The position numbers and the translations under genes are program-made. DNA of 36,413 nucleotides from Hypsibius dujardini (lineage: Eukaryota > Tardigrada > Eutardigrada > Parachela > Hypsibiidae): positions 1 to 36,413 of the forward strand of contig LRSR01002887.1 of assembly GCA_001579985.1 (NCBI GenBank), in the 5' to 3' direction. This document shows, piece by piece, positions 1 through 10,600 of the stretch. The notes below the pieces were generated by a model that saw only the letters and a program-made list of their open reading frames with translations, searched no databases and was not told where the DNA came from. Numbering within the stretch: position 1 is the stretch's first letter; each line of letters begins with the position of its first letter.

Positions 1-780
1 ACGGTCAATCCGCGACTGAGTCCCCAAACGGCGTAGATAAAAAGCATTACTCGCTCCACCGTGCGCCTTCCCACCAAATATTGTTGTTGATGATAGGGAA
101 GTTTCCAGTGCCAGATTTTTGTGAGATCTGGCCCAGATCTGGTGAAATCCTCCTACATACTCTCTCACGAGATCTAACGAAAATGAAAATACTAATCTTG
201 GCAAGAGTTATGGATGAGAAACCCGGTAGTTCTCACCAGAAATTTCTTAAAGGTATCTGACGAAATCTCTGCCAGATCTCACAAGAATGGACAGTTACTA
301 TTCGTCAGAAACATCTTCCTGCCATTCAACAATTGTTCAATTAAAATTTTATCGCTAAATCTCGTGAAGTAAACCGGTAGACCAATAATAACGAAGTACC
401 GTCTTGTTTTAATTGGTCGAAGAAACAACGTAAACCACGCCTCTCTAACAACAGCAACCGGAAATGCATAAATAGCGAACTCATAAAAAGAACGAAGACC
501 CTTTATCCAGACAGACGTTGAATATTATTCACGTTCGAAAATTGTCTGCAGACAATTCAGAACAGAAAACAAACTCTAGATAACCTGACCAAAATATAGA
601 ACATTTTTAATTAAACAACATAAGCTTTTATTAGCTTGTGCAGCACGTTTTCGGAGTGTGATAAATTCCCTGAATAAAAGCAAAAAATATTCAGTGTCTG
701 AATCTTTGTTTAAAGTGTATCAATTTGCGTCTTCTTATTTGTACATTAGCATCTCCTGCTTGTGTCGGTCCATACATATG
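1..780. other. gene-free stretch
   Basis: No convincing coding exon is seen on either strand. Between about 115 and 300 there are several copies of a short motif around AGATCT with flanking CCAG or CACGAG, including a near-palindrome near 124-140. Similar TCTCGTGTGATTCT-type motifs recur near 1540-1620. The rest is AT-rich and unremarkable. Confidence 0.5.
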
Positions 781-1000
781 CCTGTTTTTTGTCTCGTCTA
801 GTTGTGTTTATGTTTTTCTGTCTGTCAGCGTGCCTGCCTACCTGCCTGTCTGTCTGTTTGTCTGTTTGTGATGCATGTCATTCTGCCTGTCTGTTTGTTT
901 GGCTGTCTGTTTATCTGTCTGCTTATCTGTCTTCTTACGATTACTTTCATGATTATTTGCCTATTTGTCTGTCTGCTCGTTATCTTGACTGGCTGACTGT
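781..1000. repeat. CTGT / CTGCCT microsatellite
   Basis: Imperfect runs of CTGT, CTGC and TTGT tetranucleotides dominate this stretch (densest at about 835-935). Open frames across it read as low-complexity Cys/Leu/Ser peptides and are a by-product of the repeat rather than a gene. Confidence 0.85.
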
Positions 1001-1680
1001 CGTTGACTTTGGATCGGCTTGTTTTCTTCTTGGTTCAATATAAATGCCATTAAAACTCACTTAGAAAATGATGGATAATGTGGATATGCAGGTTCTCTAC
1101 ACATGGACAATATTTTTGATTAACCTAAAGAGAAAGATTAAATTAACATATTGTTCACCCCATCCGTCGCACACTTTTGATGAACAACTTCACAGTGCTT
1201 TTACCTATTTTTTACGCCAGTAGCAGATTAATACTGGCACCATATTCCAAAGTTCATGATTGAGAGTTGTGTTCCCACAGACAGCAACAGTAGCAACAAA
1301 ATTTGAACTTATGTATGAAGTACGAGGTACGGTAGTATCAGTCCTTACAAGAAATAACAGCAAGCAAGACTCGAAAAAGTGCACACGACACTGACTCGAG
1401 CGATGCTCGGGAAAATGAGCTGACAGAATTCAAAATGAGCCTTCTTACTGAAGAATTTTTCCTAGAAATCCACCGAATTTCTTTGGAAACCTCGGGCGAA
1501 CAATCTCAGCAGAAATACCTGGTAATTTTCTGGCTAGGGAATCCTCGTGTAATTCTGGTCAATATCCAGCCAAGATTTTTCTCACGTGAATCTCGTGTGA
1601 TTCTCACCAAATTCTTACTTGCTTCTGGCCAGAAAATACAAACAAATCTTGTGAGAAGCATTCTTGTCATTTCTTGCCCA
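1001..1680. other. gene-free stretch
   Basis: No exon with recognisable protein features. An 84-codon open frame at 1435-1689 is built on a degenerate internal repeat (two copies of a CCTCGTGTAATTCTGG-like unit near 1542 and 1590) and is not credible as a gene. The segmental duplication begins abruptly at about 1681. Confidence 0.5.
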
Positions 1681-2205
1681 ACCGAGTGATTACACCATTC
1701 CCCCTGGTCTGGTAGAGCTTGCCAAGATAATTTTGAAAAAAGCATTGTTGTGGCGATCCAAAAATATTTATCTCAAAATTAAGCTAGGCTTGTTTATCAT
1801 AGCTTAACCATAAAAATTATGTCTGAAAATCAACCATAACGAAAACTGAAAAAAAAAATTTCGCTTACCTGCGACAAAACATTCACTGAGGGATTAATTT
1901 TACCCTTAATTTGCTGTGTTTATTTATCTCATAATAACTTCAAAAAACTCTTAACAACATTTTGCCGAGTCGAATTTTCAATAACAAGTGCTGAATAAAA
2001 CGGGACAGAGCGCCATCTTGTTGCTTTGCGAATATGGAGCTGACAATGTAAACAAGCTCGCTCAATTGTAAAGCTGAGACGACACATGGAAAGAGAAAAA
2101 AATGCTTTATCAAATGCGTAGTGGGAGGCTTCCTCCGCCAAAGGACAGAGGCGCAACAGTTGTTTGAAGTTTGGTTCAAAGGTAAGTTTCCACCTGGTAC
2201 AGAGC
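1681..2205 (+). repeat. dispersed repeat, copy 1
   Basis: This stretch matches 14431-15010 directly and about 20845-21400 in inverted orientation. Shared words include CTTACCTGCGACAAA and GCTGAATAAAACGGGACA. Copies 1 and 2 lie at the left end of the duplicated blocks, upstream of the intronless GPCR. Copy 3 lies in a GPCR-B intron and has no adjoining GPCR start. It could be a non-autonomous transposable element or an old fragment of the upstream region; no coding capacity or terminal repeats were recognised. Confidence 0.7.
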
Positions 2206-2671
2206 AGCCTAGTTTTGCTCGTATATATTTTGGAGGAAACGGTCAAGGCTAAACATTGTCAAGCTAAAATTCACATTGTCATCTCGTATAACATTTACTG
2301 GCTCAATTGGTTTTTTACTGTTCATCTTCCCAAAAATTTTCGTGTAATGCAAAAATGAGTTGCGCTTTCCTATCTGCATGTCTGCGTGCAACGATAATCC
2401 ATTATCTTATAACATCGGTGCTACGCCACGCCCTGTTTTTATGTTTGCTGACTAGATTTTGCTCGAGTTATGATCCGGACCGAATTCCGAATGCCACACC
2501 ATACAAATAACGCAAATTGGAAAATAGGTTTAGTGACACGGCATAAGCAAAGTGAGCGAACAATGATCAATACCTTCCCGTAATGATCACCGACTAAACC
2601 GTGGTCCTCGCAAACTGAGAGCATCCGCAAAACTTAAGTCAAATTTCAAGGTCTGATGATGAGGAAGAATC

Positions 2672-3823
2672 ATGGCTCGCGTTGCGTCGCTCCATCCTGC
2701 CATTCTCTACACGCAAGGCACTCTGACCATTCTGGCCAACGTCATATTATGCCTCGTCTTTCTAGTCTCCAAAAAGTTACACACCACATCTAACACCCTG
2801 CTCATCTCCAATAGCCTAGCTGACTGTCTCATCGGTGTCTACCTCATCTGTGTCCCAATATTCCCAAACCAAATCCAACAAAGTGATGCGAATCCTTGTC
2901 GACCAGTTCACCACGAAATATGCCTCCTGTTAAGCTGCGTCGGAGCACATCTCAACGCTGTCAGCATTGCACATTGGGCAGCGATTGCAGTGGAGCGACT
3001 TCTCCGGATCTTCTATACGGAACTTCACAAACGCGCTCGTAATCTACTCATAGGAAGCGTCCTCCTTTGTTGGCTTCTGCCAGTTTTTCCAACTTACGGT
3101 CGACGCTTCCTTCCTTTAATATTGCAATTGTACCCCTACGACAGCGTCACCAATGGCAGCTTCGGCGACCGTTGTCACAACTTAACCGGCACTGGATGCC
3201 AGTGCCAGTTTTGCGTCCATCGGTCGTTCTCTATCGTAGCCCTCAGTTGCCAGTACTTTCTTCCCATGGCACTGGCTACCGGTTCCTATTGCTACATAAT
3301 ACTCAAGATCTGTGTGCGACTGAGGGAAGTGGACCGGTTGCGCATACAAGTACTGGGCGCAAGTGCAACCGCAAACGAGTCTGGGTGTTTTGCGAATTTA
3401 ACGCACAGAACGAAGCGATTCTTCAAAAGTCGAGATTTTCGAAGCATCCGTTTATTTCTGTTGATTCTTCTGGTTTTCATGGCCTTTGTGGGACAATATC
3501 TGGTAGAGCGAGTGGAGATCATCATCAAACAGGAACAGCAAGTTGGAGTGCGGGAGGGCTACTTTGTATCTGGAATGAGGGTGCAGCGGAGCGCAGACCG
3601 GGGCCCAAATTTAACCCAAATAACGGGTTATCTTAACCCCTTGGTTAATCCAATTTTGATATTTGCTATCAGTCGCCGCTTTCGCAGCGGATTTGTTGCT
3701 CTTGTAACACGCTGCCGAGTTGTGGTTAACGGAAAACGTTATCAACGTGCGGTTGATACCAGCTCACAGTTCATTGACTCAAGGTGGAACGAGTTAGCAC
3801 GACATTTTGTTCGCGGGAGCTGA
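2672..3823 (+). CDS. rhodopsin-like GPCR, intronless, divergent
   Basis: Single-exon 383-residue seven-transmembrane receptor, ligand unknown, expected in the plasma membrane. Seen in the sequence: TM1 about residues 11-33 with the conserved Asn (N23, in LANVIL); TM2 with SNSLAD (D51 in the expected place); TM3 after C84, ending in ERL (E108-R109) instead of DRY; TM4 about 125-145; a cysteine-rich second outer loop (CQCQFC); TM5 about 187-210; TM6 lacking the usual CWxP; TM7 ending in NPLVNPILIF, a good NPxxxxF-type motif near 326-331. The N-terminus is very short (about ten residues), and the ATG is the first in frame, followed by G. No intron is needed, which suggests retroposition or intron loss, though no poly-A tract was seen. 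A decayed duplicate lies at 15468. Could be a peptide or orphan receptor. Confidence 0.92.
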   Translation: MARVASLHPAILYTQGTLTILANVILCLVFLVSKKLHTTSNTLLISNSLADCLIGVYLICVPIFPNQIQQSDANPCRPVHHEICLLLSCVGAHLNAVSIAHWAAIAVERLLRIFYTELHKRARNLLIGSVLLCWLLPVFPTYGRRFLPLILQLYPYDSVTNGSFGDRCHNLTGTGCQCQFCVHRSFSIVALSCQYFLPMALATGSYCYIILKICVRLREVDRLRIQVLGASATANESGCFANLTHRTKRFFKSRDFRSIRLFLLILLVFMAFVGQYLVERVEIIIKQEQQVGVREGYFVSGMRVQRSADRGPNLTQITGYLNPLVNPILIFAISRRFRSGFVALVTRCRVVVNGKRYQRAVDTSSQFIDSRWNELARHFVRGS

Positions 3824-3988
3824 ATGCTAAACCTGAGCCTTCTGTCTACATCCGTTTTCTATGTGGCGTCCCTTAGGCAAACAAACTTTGTTTTATGGTA
3901 GATTAGGCATAGTCAGAGCTGACTGAAAAGGTCGGCTGAATTAAAACTTAATTTCGAGATTTTAATTTGACCAATCTGACTTTCAGAC

Positions 3989-3994
3989 AATAAA
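3989..3994 (+). promoter_or_regulatory. polyadenylation signal AATAAA
   Basis: A canonical AATAAA lies 166 bp after the stop codon of the intronless GPCR and is retained in copy B at about 15879. It is the best candidate 3' end signal for this gene. Confidence 0.55.
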
Positions 3995-4154
3995 GTGCTC
4001 TGAATGTGGACGATTTCCATTTCTCATTTGAAGGTAGCTGAACTTGAACTCTAAACGGATTAATTAATATTAAGCGCAATTTATTCGGACCACAAACAAA
4101 ACAGAACATGGGATTTACCAAAGAAAATTGGATGCGAAACAAAACTAAATAGTA

Positions 4155-4286
4155 CTGTAACGCCGCGTTAGCTTCGCGCACCTGTAGCACCGCCGCGGGC
4201 GATTTTCCCCCCGCTCCGTGTGTTATTGCCCGGGCAGTATATACTGAAAATGCTGTGTTTGTTGCGCGAAGCTAACGCGGCAGTAA
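4155..4286. mobile_element. 132-bp MITE with 19-bp perfect terminal inverted repeats
   Basis: Perfect inverted repeats of 19 bp lie at 4162-4180 and 4263-4281 (GCCGCGTTAGCTTCGCGCA and its complement) around a GC-rich core unlike the AT-rich flanks. AGTA is found directly on both sides (4151-4154 and 4287-4290). The paralogous block has the uninterrupted site at about 16625-16635 (AAATAGTAATCAAATG), so this is an insertion made after the duplication, with a probable 4-bp target duplication. No coding capacity; superfamily not determined. Confidence 0.85.
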
Positions 4287-4340
4287 AGTAACAAAATGCT
4301 GATACTACAAAAATGAAAAACTGTAGCTGGGAGGAAATAC

Positions 4341-4418
4341 ATTCATGGCGACCCAGACGGTGCTCGGGATTGGGAGATCCGAACATGATACCCGCAATTT
4401 CGAGTTGTTTTACAGCTG
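4341..4418 (-). pseudogene. relic of GPCR-B last exon
   Basis: This short stretch aligns with parts of the GPCR-B last exon at 16953-17206: the segment coding for the start of TM7 (GACCCAGACGGTGCTCGGGA is shared) and the exon's splice-acceptor end (GAGTTGTTTTACAGCTGCAA is shared). About 41 bp in the middle and everything past the TM7 start are missing, and no upstream exons follow. It is a dead remnant in copy A of the duplication. Confidence 0.75.
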
Positions 4419-4425
4419 CAATCAA

Positions 4426-6680
4426 GTACAATTTAGTGCCCCATCCTGATATTCCGATTAATAAAATATAGAAATGAGAAAAAGTGGAACCAATGTGGTC
4501 AGGCTATAAAGAATGGTAAGGTCACTAGTCTGCTTTAACTTTCCAACCTTGTCAGAAAGGTATTCCTAGTCATTCGGCCTGCTGAGGCGGAGCTATCGCA
4601 TCAAAAGTAATTGTATCGCAGCCCAACACATACTCTAAATGTAATACTAGATTCGGACATAGAGCTGCCATTTACTGCAGATCTGAATATGTATCTGGAT
4701 TTGAAGTCGATGCCTTGGTTCTATGAACACTTATTCGTACCGCAGTTTTCGCTTACAACTTGAACTTTAGATTCTTTGGTGTTTGGGATCTGATTTTCAA
4801 GGGCTCCTTGGATTTAAAAACACTTCCAAAAATTTCAGTTTCTCTAACAGATTTGTGACTTTCCTGGGTTCAGTGTACGCATTGCACCCTATTAACCCTC
4901 CCGAAAAACAGTATCCGAAATACCCAAACGTAATGTATAATAATAAAGAATTATATAATAATATATCAGTATCTGTAAGTTTATGATTAATCGTTTATGA
5001 AATTAAAAGAAACAGCAACCATTTCCGTGCTTTTGGACCGTAATCGTTTCCAATATGGAGTATATTCCATTATTCTACTGTTGTAGCAGGTGAATGTGGG
5101 TGGCCATGGTTCTTAACCATGACCTTTTGGCGTTTATTCCATTACTCCACTTCTATTGAAGGCGAGTGTGGCTACCCATATCACTGTTGTACCGTTATAA
5201 TTGTGCTAAAATAAGCCGCTGAAAAGTTATACAGGCTTATGCTAGAAATAGCCAAATCTCACTCGTTTTAGCCGCTTATGATCGAGACTCATCGTCGACC
5301 ACGTCGGTGTCCAGACCTGCAGTCCGCGCACCAAACCGATCGTCCACTGCCCGGACTAATGATAGACAGTCCGGGCTGGAAAACGTTGAATTTGGACCAA
5401 CCGTCAGCCTGTCGAACAGACCAGCTCTTTGGCATTTCACTTCCACAAATGATTTTCGACGTTCGTTGGACCTGCCGCCCTATCTTACATTCGACATACA
5501 TACAACTTCGTAGCTATATCTTGATATCAATTTACAAGCTTTGTGTCAAAACTCGCCAGTAGTACTAAATGCAAACAGGACAACTCTCACCCATGTTATC
5601 TGAACCGAGTGTATTTATAGATGGAATAGACTAAGCCAGTCTTATCAAGGCTCGGCTGAAGACACTTGTGTCCTGCTCATAGGTAATCCAATTAACAATG
5701 AAGGTGACACACTGAAATCCTAAGATTATCACTCATCTAATCTGAGTTGCTTCTATAGCGAATTGCGTTGAATTAACGAGTCTTTCCCAGATTTGTCATG
5801 CGGCCTAGCGACTTTCTGAGTAATCAATCGTAGAGCTTTGGATGTGTAGCATCCGCCGCTCATTGGATTAGCAAAGAACACGAGACTAGAGTGTATATAG
5901 CTGGAATCCATGTAATCCTACGCTCGTTCGTAATGAAGGACACAGAATTAACAAGTCGTTGTAAGGCTTACGACAAGACTTTAAGACTTTGTCACAAATC
6001 TCAGAATCTTGATGTGTCAGGGCTAGACCAGGGTGGAACAGTTTGAAAGGTCAAGATTAAAGATTTGACCTTTAAAACAGAAGATGTTTTATTCGATCGG
6101 AGTTCATGTCAGCACGGCTAAGTTCTGCCACCATGTGAGACATTTGTTCTTTGTATTTCTGAATAACGAAATGAGAGGATTCATCTTAAAATTGGGCTCT
6201 TTCGGATTCCACAGGGAAGTTCCAGAAGCTGCATAAAAACACAAAATGAGGTTGGACAGGTAATCATAAACTCAATAGAGATGGGAGCTTTTCAGTCATT
6301 GCTCTCAGAAGTGCTGTGTTGAGAGAAGGCAAGTCGCCCTCGTGTTTCGTAAGTTACGATCGCATTGCACCATTGGTTTTCGACTGCAGGAAAAGTGGAG
6401 AAATTTTCATTTGACTGAAAAGTCGGACGGCTCGATTCATTAATAAATCTTTTCAGATATTAAACTTGAAGAGCAAAATTTTCCCATCCCCTGTACTCGA
6501 CAATTACAAATCCGATAAATGCTCTTTCCGAAAGTAATGCAATTTTAATCCCTTCAAATAGATTTCTCGAGCTCCGGCACGTGCATCGCTGACGCTCAAC
6601 TCCAAGAATGGGCGATCGCGCCCATGATTATCGTTTGAATTTCCGGTTGCAGAGAGCCGAGCCAATCGAGTCATAGTGAT
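4426..6680. other. gene-free stretch
   Basis: 4426-4778 is the right-hand part of duplication copy A. Beyond it there is no exon with recognisable features. A 94-codon open frame at 5278-5562 has no recognisable domain. The stretch holds a degenerate 71-bp tandem dimer near 5064-5185 and, at 5105-5121, a perfect 7-bp hairpin (CATGGTT, 3-nt loop, AACCATG). Confidence 0.5.
5064..5185. repeat. degenerate tandem dimer, period about 71 bp
   Basis: Two blocks beginning ATTCCATTA (near 5064 and 5135) stay alignable for about 45 bp, at roughly two thirds identity by eye, ending near GGCCAT and TACCCAT. Confidence 0.45.
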
Positions 6681-6682
6681 CA

Positions 6683-6689
6683 TATAAAA
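6683..6689 (+). promoter_or_regulatory. candidate TATA box of GPCR-A
   Basis: TATAAAA lies 108 bp before the ATG at 6791, a reasonable distance for a core promoter with a short 5' untranslated region. Motif only; no start-site evidence. Confidence 0.4.
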
Positions 6690-6790
6690 AGCCATTTTTG
6701 CTTCGGTTATGTACATAGATTTCTGTTTTCAGTTAAACAAATTCTTTTCGACTACACACAGCGCTCTCGTTGTCTACCGCGGTCCCAGCA

Positions 6791-9700
6791 ATGAATCAGA
6801 CAGCCAGCTATGTTATCTGGAATCAAACCGACAGTCCTGCTTGGAATCAGACAAACAGCTCCGATTGGAATCAGAAATCCTCCAATCAAACCACGCCATT
6901 GGTCCAATGGATAGCGCTGCCGATCATCGTCTTGCTGACCTTTTTGACCGGTCTAAGCATCAACGGCGGCCTTCTCGTCGTTTTTCTCACCCACAAACCC
7001 CTCCGGACGCCCTTCAACCTTTACGTGGTCAACCTGTTGATTGCCAACTGCTGCTGCATCGCCCTGCAGTTCCCCTTTGATTTCATCAGCGATCTATACG
7101 GCGGTATGTAGTGAATGGGAACGATGGAGAGAAAGAGGGGACAGAGTTTGCACTGTACCTTAGGATCGCCGCTGTGGCTTAGGGACCAGAAATCAAGCTG
7201 ATAGTTCCGTATGAGCCAGTTCGATTCTGGGCAGTGGTGTGCCTATATGTTGACCTACCACACGTGATAGCAGGTCGTGATTGTCCGATTAAAGGGATCA
7301 AGAAACAGCTGGCGGAGCAACCTTCTTCGATTCGCTAATACGCTTACTCAGTTATAGTAGTAGGCGCAATTTCCGCCTACACACAAAGTGCGGTAGGCAT
7401 TTAACCACGACAAACAGCAAACAGGAGAAGGATTCTCCGCCAGCTGTAGCTCGCGATCCTCTGAGAAGTGAGCCCAGTGATAGGCAGTGGATGTGAGAGA
7501 GCCCATACGCATGGAGAGGGTGAGGCAGGGGTCACTTGGTACCCAGGGTTATAAGGGGGTCTCGTCAGTGAGCCGTAATATTAGTAGCACGCAGAGGGAA
7601 ACATAATAGAAAAGGACTACAACCACCTAGGTTTTCTTGTTAGTGTCGCCGCCTTGGCTCGTCTATTGTAGGAGCTTGTAGGCCAACGTGACGTCACGCG
7701 CGTTGATGAACGCTGTAGGACTTCCTACATGGTAGGGTGTGTTCGACCCAAGGTCATGGACACGCAAGGCAAAACGAGAGGGAACAATCCTAGAGTATTT
7801 AGAGTATTATTGATCAAGACGGAGTGAATGTTTTATGATGCCTCATTCCACGTCCTCTGCCGTATTTATATGGCTTTTAGTGCCGACCCAAAAAAGATGT
7901 AGGAAGTAAACTTGGGAAGAAATCAATAAAAGGGCGTTTCTTTACGGCTTTAAGTAAAGGCTTTACACTCCTTCAGCCTATCTAATAACTCGTGTACGTA
8001 TATAGAAGTTATACAACGAACCAAGTAAACAAAACCGAACGGCTTATGCTAAAGAAACTTACAACGCTCCGAACTCCGTTACATCTACAACTTTCCTACG
8101 AACTCCACAACTTGTATTCTATTTGTAAAAATAGCAGATTTGTAAATTTATTTTCCACGTGGCCCATTTGTAAAAATAGGACCTTTAATATTTTTCACAT
8201 TCCCGCACATGCTGTAAACACTGCGCACCAATCAACAACACCGTGTGACGTCACATGACAACACGTTGAACTCCAATGCTGTTCCACAGTCGGCCATTGA
8301 CGGGCCTTTAGGGATAGAACACCCCGCTAGCAATCCTGTGAACCCCATGCACGATTTCGAACAATGACAAGTCCTTACATTTTATATCTTGGTCTATCGC
8401 AGGTGCATGGCCAATTGGAGAAGCGATGTGTTCTTTCTACATCATCGTGGCCAGCTATTTTCAGGCGGTCATCTTCAGCTCCCACCAACTGATCGCCATC
8501 AACCGCATCTGGGCGGTGGTCCGCCCCATCTCATACCGTAACAGGAACTCCAGACGCACAAGTTGCTACTTGTGTATTGCCGTGTGGGTGTACGTGTTCG
8601 TGGGCATCGCGCCGGGTGTGATTCAGGACGCGATGTACTACCGCGAGCCGGCGGACGGACCGTTCGGCTGCGTCATCAACACCCCCGCGCAGATGGGATG
8701 GGGCGTGACCGTGCAGATCATCTACTACGACTGGCCACCGATCATGATGGTCATAGCTTTGGTGATCATTTTGGCAGCCAAACGAAAGCGTACCCGTCTG
8801 AAGCTACTCACTAACAGGAGTGGGGCAATCGCACTGATTGATACCGGCACGCAGTCGCAAAAGGGTAGGCTAAAAATGCAAAAATCTGTGGATTAGAATG
8901 AACATTTAAAAGACGCGGTAGACCCTAGCAGAGGGTTTTGCTACGTTTGTGGTCCATGCTATTTACAAGATGGCCACTTGAAGTGAGATAACTACGCCCG
9001 AATTACCAAACCGACTGTGAACATCTTACTAACTAGCGATCGTTTCTTTCAGACGATAGATCGACTGCGGGGTGTAGACCAGTTCGGGCAAATTACAAAT
9101 CAACCAAACAATCAACGCCGAGTTGAGTCTACGATTCGAGTCAGTCCGAGTAGAGTCGAGTCGTACAAACAGATACACAAACACTTGGAATTTATGTGTC
9201 GTTGTCCCATTTTGGGGCATGGTCTCGCAAGAATCATCTCACATGTTAGAGCAAACGATCCAACATTTTTCCGTTTGGCATCTGTCATGGCCCGTGGACG
9301 TAACATTACACAATCGCTCTACCAAGCAGCAGATGCCCATTTCATCAACGTCAACCAGGAAGAAACAAACCCCGTAGTAATTTACAGATAGCAATCGCGC
9401 TGAGCCTGAGGCTCAGATTCCGACAGCCCCGAGACATAATGATTTTTGTTTACTACGGCCATATATTTCGTATAACACACCAATTTCCGGCGCCATAAAA
9501 TCGTCAAAGAAGTAACAACACACGTATACTAGTAATTTTTGTCTAAAAAGAACTCAAGTATTACACAGTAGAAGCATATGGCAGGACAAGGCGCACCTTA
9601 ATTTTGTTTATAGCGCAGGAAGCTCTCTTTGGAGCGGTAAAGCCGCCCAGTACAGCTTACGCAATACTTTCCAATCCATTCATACTATGACTCACAGTAT

Positions 9701-10217
9701 GTCAGGTTTGTCCTCAAATTTTGACCTCCGGTCAGACCGTCGGAATATGATATGTTAAGTGATATTCTTAGAAAGGGCGTACAATTTTCAAAATTGTAGT
9801 CGATCAACTGCACCACTGATTTTTGTCAAATAAAGAAAAGTCACTTTCCTTGCAGTTACCGACGTAGTAACCGTCCAGGACGCAGGAGCAGCAGCAGTTG
9901 TAGCAGTGGGTGGCGAGGGTGGAGCTATACATCACGCGATGACGTCACCCCCACCCGCACAACGTCGACCAGTGCAACAAAACTCAAATGGTGATTTGCT
10001 GCTGGTTCTCTTAACCATCAGCGTCATCGTCTGCTGGACTCCCGACAACGTCTACTTCACCTTCTTATTGTTTGACGCGCTAGACGCGCCGGTGTTCTTC
10101 TCCGTCGCCATGATCCTACTGGCACTGCAGGCTACCATAGATCCTATCCTGTTTATCTTCTCGTTGACAAACCTGCGCAACGTTTTGCGGGGAATGTTCT
10201 GCCGCAGATGGCGTTGA
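6791..10217 (+). CDS. GPCR-A: rhodopsin-like GPCR, three exons
   Basis: Exons 6791-7103, 8403-8864 and 9856-10217 join in phase 1 at both introns (donors GTATGT and GTAGGC, acceptors CGCAG and TTGCAG) to give 1137 nt, 378 residues and a stop. The outer N-terminus carries five N-glycosylation sequons (N2, N11, N19, N22, N32) in an octapeptide repeat of WNQT type. TM1 about 41-66; TM2 about 76-98; the outer-loop Trp (W107) precedes the TM3 Cys (C114). TM3 ends NRIW (N138-R139) in place of DRY. ECL2 has GPFGCV. TM6 carries CWTP and TM7 reads TIDPILF for NPxxY. The third inner loop is long and rich in Ala/Gly/Pro. Related to GPCR-B at 16953-21979, which shares the xR[IM]WA motif and the phase-1 intron in the third inner loop. 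An earlier in-frame TTG at 6770 is not needed as start. Ligand unknown. Confidence 0.9.
7167..7240 (+). repeat. tRNA-like Pol III head (probable SINE), in GPCR-A intron 1
   Basis: An A-box-like TGGCTTAGGG (7174-7183) and a B-box-like GTTCGATTC (7219-7227) are spaced as in a tRNA. The first seven bases (GCCGCTG) can pair with CAGTGGT after the T arm, allowing two G-U pairs, and the T stem is nearly complete. No good anticodon arm can be drawn, so a functional tRNA is unlikely. A tRNA-derived SINE head or tRNA pseudogene fits better. Confidence 0.45.
7650..7745 (+). repeat. second tRNA-like segment in GPCR-A intron 1
   Basis: GCCGCCTTGGCTCGTC resembles the start of the element at 7167 (GCCGCTGTGGCTTAGG), and a B-box-like GTTCGACCC follows near 7742. 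The spacing is longer than in a tRNA. Probably a second, more decayed SINE head. Confidence 0.3.
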
Positions 10218-10500
10218 GGGAGGAGTGAACTAGAGAACCTATTTTGGTTATAAAGCGAGTACTGGTATCGCTTCTGTCTCAGCGCTTTATATCCGGCCTC
10301 ATTGCCCATGAGATCAATTTGGAATTAAACTCGTGGACAATAAGGTCGGATATGGCGTTGACACAGAAGTGATACCAGTCTGCTTGCGCCTGGAAGTGCT
10401 CCTCGGGAATGCAGGCAGATGTGAGGGACGTGACGTGCTCACTGAGCTGCAAATCGAAATGTTCCATGCATGGTAACGGACAGGCCTCAAGCATGTGCAC

Positions 10501-10600
10501 ATGTGCGTGGCCGAGTGGTTATGCTTGTGTATCTTCTATGACTTTGATCACCGCTGCACTGCACGGAGGTCGCTAGTTCGAGTCTCGGCTCTAGCGGCCT
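10501..10600 (+). repeat. tRNA-like Pol III element (Ser/Leu type, probable SINE)
   Basis: A strong A box (TGGCCGAGTGG at 10508-10518, as in serine and leucine tRNAs) is followed by a B box (GTTCGAGTC near 10577-10585). A long insert separates them. The sequences that should form the acceptor stem (ATGTGCG and CTCTAGC) do not pair and the T stem has mismatches, so this is not an intact tRNA gene. A tRNA-derived SINE is the most likely origin; the following 150 bp may be its body. Confidence 0.5.

Larger units (their letters stand above)
1681..4778. repeat. segmental duplication, copy A
   Basis: From the sequence ACCGAGTGATTACACC at 1681 to about 4778 this block aligns in the same orientation with 14431-17572, with scattered substitutions and a few large indels. 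Shared landmarks are the 5' repeat, the GPCR start at 2672/15468, the GPCR 3' end and polyadenylation signal at 3989/15879, and the flank at 4420-4778/17200-17572. Differences: copy B lacks 910 bp of the GPCR and has about 600 bp extra at 15946-16545; copy A carries a MITE at 4155-4286 and lacks most of the exon at 16953-17206. It is an old duplication, judged by divergence. Confidence 0.9.

Noticed and set aside
762-1043. 93-codon frame rich in Cys, Leu and Ser
   Set aside because: It is the translation of a CTGT microsatellite.
3067-3636. 189-codon plus-strand frame
   Set aside because: It overlaps the intronless GPCR in another frame, and the GPCR has all seven helices and motifs.
9017-9391. 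124-codon plus-strand frame after a TTTCTTTCAG acceptor-like site
   Set aside because: It lies in GPCR-A intron 2. Exons 2 and 3 join perfectly in phase without it, and it has no membrane or domain features.
10501-10600. Intact serine or leucine tRNA gene
   Set aside because: The A and B boxes are good, but the acceptor stem does not pair and the T stem has mismatches.
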